Source of the DNA: Streptomyces sp. E2N166
Lineage (GTDB): Bacteria; Actinomycetota; Actinomycetes; Streptomycetales; Streptomycetaceae
DNA: 54,158 nucleotides
NCBI RefSeq assembly: GCF_003671715.1
Contig: NZ_RAIF01000006.1
Span: 911,879 to 966,036, forward strand
Direction: 5' to 3'
Shown: positions 10,501 through 16,818 of the stretch, one piece after another
How the letters are laid out: every line of letters starts with the position of its first letter
How positions within the stretch are numbered: the first letter of the stretch is position 1
Translations under genes and position numbers: made by a program
The notes under the pieces: model-generated
Database searches by the model: none
Told to the model about the DNA's origin: nothing
Seen by the model: the letters and a program-made list of their open reading frames with translations, nothing else

Positions 10501-13500
10501 GCCACGGAGATCTTCGTGGAACAGGGGTGTGGCGAACGTCCGGTGGACCAGCTGCAGCGGGCGGCTGAAGGTGGACATGTCGAACGAGGCCCGCAGCATG
10601 GGATGGCGTTCAACGAGACTGCGGATGACCGTGTCGAACAGTGCCAGGTCGAAGGGGGCTTCGAGGCGCACGGAGGCAATGGCGTGGTAGACGGCCGACT
10701 TCGCCGCGAAGTCCCGGTGGAAGATCATGCCTTCCTGGAGCAGGCTCAGCGGGAAGGCGTCCTCGACGTCCTCCGGCATCAGGGCCCGGTCCTCCGCGCT
10801 GACCAGGGAGAACGACTCGGTCGGCCGGGTGCGGCCCGGTGCTGTGCCGGCTTCCTGGGAGAGCGCGGCGGCGATCTGACGGACCGTGGGGTGCTCGTGG
10901 AGCTGGGCGACGCCGACGGCCACACCCCGGTGCGCGGCGCGTGCCGCGACCATGACGCTGCGGATGGAGTCGCCGCCCAGGGCCAGATAGTCGTCGTCGA
11001 TGCCGACGCGCTCCAGGCCGAGCACATCGGCGATGACGGAGGTGAGGACCTCTTCGGTGAGGTCGCGCGGTGCCGTGTAGGGACGCTCGGTGAGCAGATC
11101 GCGGTCGGGATGGGGCAGGGCGTCCAGGTCGAGCTTGCCGTTGGGCGTCGGGGGCAGCCCGTCCACGAGCATGACGACCGGCACCATCGCGGCGGGCAGG
11201 ATCTGCCGTGCGTGCTCGACCAGGTCGCGGGGGCGCACCGGAGCCGTGTGGTCGGCAACGGCGGGCACCACATAGGCGACCAGGCGCGATCCCTCGGCGG
11301 ATTCGCGTGAGGCGCTGGCGACGACAGCGACCCGCTCGGTTCCGGGATGCTCCAGGAGGACCGTGCGCACCTCGTCCGGTTCGACCCGCACGCCGCGGAT
11401 CTTGAGCTGGGCGTCCAGGCGGCCCAGGAACTCCAGCTCGCCGTCGGGCAGCAGGCGCCCCAGGTCACCCGTACGGTAATGGATCTCCCCGGGGCGGGGG
11501 CCGTGCGCGTCGGTGACGAACCGCTCACGCGTGGTGGTCGCGCCGCCGAGGTATCCGTCGGCCAGTCCTGTGCCGCCGATGCGTATCTCGCCGGGCACAC
11601 CGGCGGGAACAGGGCGGCCCCGGCGGTCGCGGACGGTGACGACGGTGCCCGCGACGGGGCGGCCGACGGGCACCCGGCCGCGGGTGGGCGTGGCGCTGCT
11701 CACCTCGTATGCGGTGGACCCGACCACGGTTTCGGTGGGGCCGTACTCGTTGAAGACCCTGAGGCCGGGCAGGTCGCGCAGGGCGCCCAGGTCCTCGGCG
11801 TGCAGCTGCTCGCCGCCGAGGACCAGGGTGCGCACCCGGCCCGCCCATTGCGTGCCGCCGGTGAACCGCTGGAGGGCGTCCAGGTGGGTCGGCGTCAGCT
11901 TGAGCAGGGAGAGGTCGGTGTGGGTACGCAGCGCGGCGGCCAGTCCGGACGGTCCGATGCCGGGAGGCAGGAGCAGCACCCGTCCGCCGACCGTGAGCGG
12001 GGCCAGCAGCGCCGTGAGGGTGAAGTCGAAGGCGAGCGGGGAATGGACGAGGCTGCCCGTGCCCTCGGCGAGGCGGTAGGTCTCGGCGGCCCACGTCAGG
12101 TAGTTGTTCAGGGCGCGTCGTGGGACGACCACTCCCTTGGGCCGGCCGGTGGTGCCGGAGGTGTACAGCACGTACGCCGGATCGGTGGATGCGGACCGTG
12201 TTTCGGGGGCCGTGTCCGGGAGGCCGGCGACGGTCGCGTCGTCCGGTGCCAGGACGACGGGGTGGGCATCGGGTTGAAGGCCCCGGCAGGTGATCACCGC
12301 CGCGGCGGCCGTGTCGGTCAGTACGAACCGGAAGCGCGCGTCCGGGTATGAAGTGTCGTGCGGTACGAAGACCGCGCCGGCGCGCAGCACACCGATCATG
12401 ACGGCGGGGACGGTGACGCCCCGGTCGAGATCCAGGACCACGCGGTCGCCCGGGCGGACCCCGGCATCGATCAGGCGCCGTGCCCAGCGGTTGGCGAGGG
12501 CGTCCAGGGCGCGGTAGGTGAGATGGTCGTCGCCGCAGCGCACGGCCTCGGCGTCGGGTGCACGGAGGGCGACCAGGGCCACGGCCTCGGTGAGGTCGGG
12601 CGCGAGGGTCTCGGAGACGGCGCCGACGAGGTCGCTGCCGGGGTCGCCGGCGCTGGTGAGCGGGCAGTCCGCGGGCGGCTCGCCGGGCGCGGCGAGCAGG
12701 GCGTCGAGGGCTGTGACGAAGGCGGGGAGGACGGCTTCGGCGGGCACTGCCGCCATGTCCCCTCCGGAGTAGGACAGTTCCCATGCCGTGGTGTCGGCGG
12801 TCTGGGTGCAGGTCAGCGTGCGGAGCGGGCGCGGGGCGCGCTCTTCGAGGGCGTGCCAGCGCACTCCCGCGTGGTCGAGGACCGGCGCGGCGGGAACGGC
12901 GGCGAAGCCGGCCCACAGCCCTTCGTCCGTCAGCGCGTCGAATCGACGCGGGTCGAGGTGGTCGACGAGTTCCCCGCCACGCGCCAGTTGCGCGGCGACC
13001 TCGTCGACCACGGAGTGGAAGGTGGATGCCTCCAGGGCATCGACAACGGTGGGGAAGGCGCGCTCGTACGGACCCGCCGCCTCCTGCACCGTCTCGAAGG
13101 CACGCCCGTCGTCGGTGACGGCCAGGGGTATCACCGCCCCGGCGAGTCGTGCGACGGTCACGGTCCAGGCCGCGGCGAGCACGGCTCGGGCGGAGGTGCC
13201 ACCGGCTGCCGCGAGTGCGGTGATGCGGTGTACGCGGTCGCTGTCGAGGAGCATGGTGTGCTCGGGCGCTGCCGCCGGGACGGTGCGTGTGCGGACGGGC
13301 CGGTGCGCCGCGGCCCAGGCGGTGGCGGTCGCCAGAAGCGTGTTCCAGTGGTCGCGGTCCTCGGCCGACTCCTCGTCGGCGAGCAACTCCAGGTTCCAGG
13401 CCGCCACTTCCGGATACTGCGTGACCTCCCCCTCGGGCTTCGTCCCCGCGAGGCAGAGGGCGGCCTCCCGTGCGGCGATCCGCAGCGTCCGCCGATCGGC

Positions 13501-13983
13501 CGCGAGGACACTCGCGTTGAGGACCAGTTCGGCGCGGCCCGGGCGCACGACCAGCAGTGCGCGCAGGGCGGGGGCCTGCGGCCGGGCGAGAGCCGCGGAC
13601 CAGGTGCCGCGGATGGTTCGCGCCGCCGCTTCGGCAGCGTCGTCGTCACCTCGGTCGGACAGATCCACGACGTCGAGAAGATCCGCCGGTACGCCGTCGA
13701 CACTCTGGACGGGTTCGGTGCGCGCAGCCGCGGCGCGCACGGTGGTACGCAGCGCCTCGTGCCGTTCGACGACGGAGGTCAGAGCCCGGCGCAGGCGTTC
13801 CACGTCCCAGGCGCCACGCAGGACCCACGACGACTCACGCCGCGCGGCGGTGCCGTCGGGACGGGAACGGGTGACACGGGTCCACAGAGCGGACTGAACA
13901 GGGGAGGCTGAGTACGCAGGAAACGCTGCCGGCAATGTGTGACACTCCCCCAGTGAGAATCCACGCCTGATGGGCAAACCCAT
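7570..13983 (-). CDS. NRPS, two modules C(degenerate)-A-T-C-A-T (BlmX-like, predicted Asn-His)
   Basis: Two-module NRPS of up to 2137 residues. C1 (about 20-430) is degenerate: the HHxxxDG position reads roughly ASVLAAD. A1 (about 460-960) has pocket residues D-F-T-K-V-G-E-V-G-K, close to Asn codes such as DLTKLGEVGK. T1 has LGGDSI. C2 (about 1080-1510) keeps HHEIVDG. A2 has D-S-A-L-T-A-E-V-W-K, close to the His code DSELTAEVCK of bacitracin synthetase. T2 has LGGESL. The domain order, an Asn then His reading, and the length match what I recall of BlmX (about 2140). Start: ATG 13983 has no good Shine-Dalgarno; an in-frame TTG at 13935 follows GGGGGAG at 9 nt and may be the true start (2121 residues). 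No AL or starter domain is present, so an upstream synthetase probably feeds it. Confidence 0.94.
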   Translation of the reverse strand: MGLPIRRGFSLGECHTLPAAFPAYSASPVQSALWTRVTRSRPDGTAARRESSWVLRGAWDVERLRRALTSVVERHEALRTTVRAAAARTEPVQSVDGVPADLLDVVDLSDRGDDDAAEAAARTIRGTWSAALARPQAPALRALLVVRPGRAELVLNASVLAADRRTLRIAAREAALCLAGTKPEGEVTQYPEVAAWNLELLADEESAEDRDHWNTLLATATAWAAAHRPVRTRTVPAAAPEHTMLLDSDRVHRITALAAAGGTSARAVLAAAWTVTVARLAGAVIPLAVTDDGRAFETVQEAAGPYERAFPTVVDALEASTFHSVVDEVAAQLARGGELVDHLDPRRFDALTDEGLWAGFAAVPAAPVLDHAGVRWHALEERAPRPLRTLTCTQTADTTAWELSYSGGDMAAVPAEAVLPAFVTALDALLAAPGEPPADCPLTSAGDPGSDLVGAVSETLAPDLTEAVALVALRAPDAEAVRCGDDHLTYRALDALANRWARRLIDAGVRPGDRVVLDLDRGVTVPAVMIGVLRAGAVFVPHDTSYPDARFRFVLTDTAAAAVITCRGLQPDAHPVVLAPDDATVAGLPDTAPETRSASTDPAYVLYTSGTTGRPKGVVVPRRALNNYLTWAAETYRLAEGTGSLVHSPLAFDFTLTALLAPLTVGGRVLLLPPGIGPSGLAAALRTHTDLSLLKLTPTHLDALQRFTGGTQWAGRVRTLVLGGEQLHAEDLGALRDLPGLRVFNEYGPTETVVGSTAYEVSSATPTRGRVPVGRPVAGTVVTVRDRRGRPVPAGVPGEIRIGGTGLADGYLGGATTTRERFVTDAHGPRPGEIHYRTGDLGRLLPDGELEFLGRLDAQLKIRGVRVEPDEVRTVLLEHPGTERVAVVASASRESAEGSRLVAYVVPAVADHTAPVRPRDLVEHARQILPAAMVPVVMLVDGLPPTPNGKLDLDALPHPDRDLLTERPYTAPRDLTEEVLTSVIADVLGLERVGIDDDYLALGGDSIRSVMVAARAAHRGVAVGVAQLHEHPTVRQIAAALSQEAGTAPGRTRPTESFSLVSAEDRALMPEDVEDAFPLSLLQEGMIFHRDFAAKSAVYHAIASVRLEAPFDLALFDTVIRSLVERHPMLRASFDMSTFSRPLQLVHRTFATPLFHEDLRGLDPEEQQARVLRWVEGEQERGFELHDYPLIRFMVQRLSDDEFQFTYGFHHEIVDGWSEALMITEIFDHYFSLVYDEPIELRAPAASMRDAVALELEALEDRGKYDFWDAYLADASLMRLPRIEVGQTADKGARDIVRLAVPVTAELSDALKHFARDEGVPLKTVLMAAHMRVMSLFGGHTDTLSYTVTNGRPEDTDGSTAIGLFVNSLAHRVAMPGGTWRDLVAASLASERATMPHRRLPMAELKRHQGNEPLAETLFFFTDYHVFRVLDRWRARGVRHVADELYGESTFPFCGIFRLNRDNGDLEVRIEYDSLQFTDELMRGISDAYVGVLTAMAGDPDGRYDARDFLSAGDRRTLKSLQGPDLPAAEDRCLHHLFEERARTQPDATAVQWSGGSISYAALDRRASELARTLRAHGVGAEVPVGVLADRSAEQIIAILGVLKAGGAYVPLDPALPEARLASIVAASGVGLVIAQHARKDRVPAGTTALTLDPLGRTASVPEPGGARPAPQAGPGNAAYVLFTSGSTGEPKGVVVEHRNVVASLRARSATYPDPVDRFLLLSSFAFDSSVAGIFWTLTEGGALVLPPEGAQLEPLDVLDRLVRERVTHTLAIPSLLVPVLEEAGDGELDALRVVTAAGEPCPSALGELALDRVPRASLHNEYGPTEATVWSTVWTGGPGTGRPHLPIGRPIAGSRARVVNPYGHDVPVGVSGALLVAGPGVARGYLGRPRATAAAFRPAARAAAPGERHYVTGDVVRCLSGGDLEFVGRDDQQVKIRGFRVELSEIEAVLDAHPDVHKSVVAVHQGPSGSKELTAHVVLQPGAALDALRVQQFVRDRLPRYMVPAHVTVLDAVPLTATGKVDRSALPAPAVTQRSGVPHVEPATESERMIAAVWCRVLGLERVSARSGFFDLGGESLRAMQVTTAVNKAFGTRITVRALFDAATLAEFAAVIDAARRGEGPVERGIAAASAEAADR

Positions 13984-14191
13984 GCTGCTCGCGGGGACTT
14001 GGTCAGAATCCCACCGGCACGGGCATGTGACTCGAACTCATTAGTTCATGATCGCAGGAGCCCGTCAAGGGACCTTCGAGACACCGCCGTTCGGCCCGTC
14101 GGACCGCGCCTTGACCCGGCCGAGGACGCGGGGCAGACTCCGATCACATGATCTTCGGACGGCTTCGGGGCGCTCATGAGGGACGACTTCC
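13984..14191. promoter_or_regulatory. Divergent promoter region between NRPS operon and P450, with inverted repeat
   Basis: This 208-bp gap must hold the promoters for the leftward NRPS/PKS operon and the rightward P450. A perfect inverted repeat, GAACT-N4-AGTTC, lies at 14034-14047, a plausible operator for a dimeric regulator. No regulator gene lies nearby in the window, so which protein binds is unknown. Confidence 0.45.
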
Positions 14192-15442
14192 ATGCGCATG
14201 ACCGTCTCCAGCGCGTCCGCGTCGTGCGGGTTCGACGAGGTCGACCTGCACGACCCGGTGCTGTACGGCCAGGGTGAACCGCATTCCGTATGGCGCCATC
14301 TGCGCAGGCACTCGCCCGTACACCGCAATGTCACCGCGGACGGCAGGTCCTTCTGGTCGGTGACCCGCCACCAGGACGTCATGCGCGTGTTACGCGATCA
14401 CGAGGTCTTCACCTCCGCGCGGGGAAACCTCCTCACCACACTGGGAACGGACGACGTGGCCGGCGGGCGCATGGTGACGGTCACTGATCCACCGCACCAC
14501 TCCCGTTTGCGCGCGCCCCAGGTGGACGCCCTCACGGCAGGGGTGCGTGGCACCGGAGGCACACGGATGCGCGAGGCGGTACGGGCGCTTCTGCGTCCCG
14601 CGCTCGACGGGGCCCCGTGGGACCTGGCGCAGGCGGCCGCCCGTCTCCCCTTGATGGCCCTGGGGCCGGTGATGGGACTGCCGGCGGCGGACTGGCCCGC
14701 GCTGGGCCGGCTGGCGTTCGCCGCAGTGGCACCGGACGATCCGGTGTACGCCGCCGAAGGCACCCGTACGACGCTCGCGACGGCACACCACGAGCTCTTC
14801 GCCTACTTCCGCGCCGCCCTTCGGTCGCGGCATCGCACCCCGGCGGACGATCTGCTCACCCGGCTGCTGCCACCACCCGGTGAGGACACCCGGGCAGCGG
14901 CCGAGTTGGCCGTGTACCACTGTTACAGCCTGCTGCTGGGGGCCGTCACCACCCTGCCGCACACGATGTCGGCGACGGCCCTGGCCATGGCCGAGAGCAG
15001 CCGTGTCATCGAGGTGATGCGGCAGGGACCCCAGGCGCTCGCCACCGGCGTCGAGGAGGCGCTGCGCTGGTCCTCGCCCGCGGCTCACGTCCTGCGGCAC
15101 ACGACACGGCCGGTGGAGCTGGCCGGCGTCCGGTTGTCCCGTGGTGAGGCCGTGGTGGCCTGGCTGGGGTCGGCCAACCGGGACGAGGCGGTTTTCCCCG
15201 ACCCGTACCGCTTCGATCCCGGACGAACACCCAACCGCCATCTGGCGTTCGGTTACGGCCCCCACTACTGCCTCGGCGCCGCCCTGGCCCGCGCGTCCTT
15301 GACGGCCGTTCTCGCCGAGCTGGTCGACGCGGTGGAGGCCGTGGAGGTGTGCGGTCCGGTCGAACACCTGAACTCGCACTTCATTGCGGGGATCAACCGG
15401 TTGCCGGTCCGTCTGACACCTCGTCGACGAGCGGCACACTGA
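14192..15442 (+). CDS. Cytochrome P450, possibly acting on carrier-bound substrate
   Basis: Bacterial class I cytochrome P450 of 416 residues. Visible signatures are ExxR in EEALRW, the FxPDPYRFDP segment, and the heme loop FGYGPHYCLGA with the Cys ligand. The I-helix reads LLLGAVTTLPH: the acidic residue usually preceding the conserved Thr is replaced by Val. The ATG at 14192 follows GAGGGA; a second ATG lies two codons on. The gene is divergent from the NRPS operon and convergent with the thioesterase gene, overlapping it by 50 bp. No ferredoxin gene is adjacent. Inference: bleomycin contains beta-hydroxyhistidine, and NikQ-type P450s hydroxylate carrier-bound His, so beta-hydroxylation of the A2-loaded residue is attractive. 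The known bleomycin cluster is thought to use a non-heme dioxygenase instead, so this is unproven. Confidence 0.9.
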   Translation: MRMTVSSASASCGFDEVDLHDPVLYGQGEPHSVWRHLRRHSPVHRNVTADGRSFWSVTRHQDVMRVLRDHEVFTSARGNLLTTLGTDDVAGGRMVTVTDPPHHSRLRAPQVDALTAGVRGTGGTRMREAVRALLRPALDGAPWDLAQAAARLPLMALGPVMGLPAADWPALGRLAFAAVAPDDPVYAAEGTRTTLATAHHELFAYFRAALRSRHRTPADDLLTRLLPPPGEDTRAAAELAVYHCYSLLLGAVTTLPHTMSATALAMAESSRVIEVMRQGPQALATGVEEALRWSSPAAHVLRHTTRPVELAGVRLSRGEAVVAWLGSANRDEAVFPDPYRFDPGRTPNRHLAFGYGPHYCLGAALARASLTAVLAELVDAVEAVEVCGPVEHLNSHFIAGINRLPVRLTPRRRAAH

Positions 15443-16208
15443 GCCGCCCGTCCGGGTCGGCGTGTTCCCTCACGCCGCCGAGCTCCGCACGCAGCAGCGT
15501 CGTCAACACGTCGGGGGCCTCGAAGACGGTACGGTGATCGCCGCTCAGGACGACCTGCCGTACGTCATCGGCGCACGCCTTCCAGCCCGCCATGCGAAAA
15601 GGCTCGATCTCGCTGTCTCCCTCCCAGCCCAGAGAGATGAGGCGCGTGCCGGTCAGCCGCTCGGGGCCGGGGCGGCAGTAGTGCCGGTTGGCCTCCACGT
15701 CCGCGCGCAGGATCTCCACACTGAGGTCGACCATTCCGGGGTTCGGACGCACACCTCGGCGCACCGTCGACTCCACCACGTCGGCCCGCAGTTCCTCGTC
15801 GTCCATGGCGAGGTGGCGGCCGTACGGGCCGTCCTGCGGCGCGACCTGGGAGGAGACAACGAGCAGGGCCGGTGCGGGCAGGCCGCGCCTGTGCAGCTCG
15901 ACCGCCGTCTCGTAAGCGGCGAGCGCCCCGCTGCAGTGCCCGAGAAGGGCGAACGGCCGGTCCAGCAAGGGACGGAGATCTTCGATCAGCCCGTCGGCGA
16001 ACCGCTCGTAGGTGCCGTAGTGCGGCTCAGCGAGCCGGGTCTCCCGCCCCGGCGCCTGGACACGCAGCACCTCCACGGGCCCCAGGCGTGCCGGCCACGC
16101 GGCGAACGACGACGCGCCGGTCCCGGAGTACGGGATGCACAGCAGCCGTGCGCCGATGCCCTCGTCGTCCGCCGGGGCGGGCGTCAGCCATCGCCCTGCC
16201 ACGCTCAA
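15393..16208 (-). CDS. Type II thioesterase with Cys at the nucleophile position
   Basis: Alpha/beta-hydrolase of the type II thioesterase family (271 residues), which normally frees stalled carrier proteins of wrong acyl groups. The N-terminal [12 protein letters not shown] corresponds to the family's FPHAGG oxyanion region. The nucleophile elbow reads GHCSGA, so Cys sits where GHSMGA has Ser. The catalytic His is in SGDHRTVFE, and the Asp probably lies in the preceding segment around GDSEIEPF. The TTG start at 16208 overlaps the Ble TGA; a GTG at 16202 is an alternative. The 3' end overlaps the convergent P450 by 50 bp. A second, canonical thioesterase lies at 21945-22697, so this one may have a different job, such as acyl transfer or product release. 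Confidence 0.88.
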   Translation of the reverse strand: MSVAGRWLTPAPADDEGIGARLLCIPYSGTGASSFAAWPARLGPVEVLRVQAPGRETRLAEPHYGTYERFADGLIEDLRPLLDRPFALLGHCSGALAAYETAVELHRRGLPAPALLVVSSQVAPQDGPYGRHLAMDDEELRADVVESTVRRGVRPNPGMVDLSVEILRADVEANRHYCRPGPERLTGTRLISLGWEGDSEIEPFRMAGWKACADDVRQVVLSGDHRTVFEAPDVLTTLLRAELGGVREHADPDGRLSVPLVDEVSDGPATG

Positions 16209-16600
16209 CGAACCGTCCGGGCCGGTTTGGCCTCGCTCAGCTCACTGAAATGCACCAGGTTGCCCGCGGGGTCACGCAGCCCGAACTCCCGCCCCCAGGG
16301 CACCTCCTTGATGGCGGTCATGGCAGGGTGACTGGCGTCGGCGTAGTCCAAGGAGACACGCGCCGACCACTCGGCGTGCAGGGAGTCGATGTCGCGGACC
16401 CGCAACCACGCCTGGGTGTTGTCGGGAACCACCTGATCCTCGACGGAGCAGATGAACAACTCGACGCCGTCGCGGCTGACGCAGCCGAAATCCTCGGTGA
16501 GGAATTCCTCGGTAAAGCCGAGGACTTCGATCCAGAACTTCTGCGTGGCGGGGACGTCGAGGGCGGTGAGAACGGGAACGCCCGAAACCAATACGGCCAT
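16205..16600 (-). CDS. ble: Bleomycin-binding resistance protein (Ble/BlmA family)
   Basis: Protein of 131 residues from the vicinal-oxygen-chelate (glyoxalase/bleomycin resistance) superfamily. It resembles Streptoalloteichus Ble along its length: VPVLTALDV near the N-terminus, [38 protein letters not shown] and VHFSE. Ble dimers sequester metal-bleomycin stoichiometrically and do not modify it. The start chosen is the ATG at 16600, preceded by GGGAAAGG; the reading frame also extends to an upstream codon at 16633. It is coupled to the downstream thioesterase (TGA overlaps TTG). As self-resistance beside Asn-His-Ala-PKS modules, it is the strongest sign that the cluster product is a bleomycin, phleomycin or tallysomycin relative. 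Confidence 0.93.
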   Translation of the reverse strand: MAVLVSGVPVLTALDVPATQKFWIEVLGFTEEFLTEDFGCVSRDGVELFICSVEDQVVPDNTQAWLRVRDIDSLHAEWSARVSLDYADASHPAMTAIKEVPWGREFGLRDPAGNLVHFSELSEAKPARTVR

Positions 16601-16758
16601 GACCAACCTTTCCCGGCGGTCGGAAGAGTCCACCGGATGTTAGCACACGAATAACCCGGCATCCCCGGGAAAGAACTTCCGGGAAATACAAGGAAGAAGA
16701 ACCGCTCAGGATTACCGAGGCACCTGGCGAAAAGAATTCCGCTGGGACCAGGGCACGT

Positions 16759-16790
16759 GGGCGGCCACCCCGGCGGGCGGCCACCCCGGC
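16759..16790. repeat. Perfect tandem duplication of a 16-bp unit
   Basis: GGGCGGCCACCCCGGC occurs twice back to back in the gap between the acylase stop (16819) and ble. It is G+C-rich and can form small stems. It could be a transcription terminator remnant or recent slippage. The rest of 16601-16758 is comparatively A+T-rich and should carry the ble promoter. Confidence 0.6.
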
Positions 16791-16818
16791 TGTGATATGT
16801 CGGGAAGGGATCACCCGG

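Noticed and set aside
4238..11310. Plus-strand frames of 1247 and 1148 residues opposite the NRPS genes
   Set aside because: Low-complexity G/V/R/H composition with no domain motif; the minus strand carries unbroken A, C and T domains.
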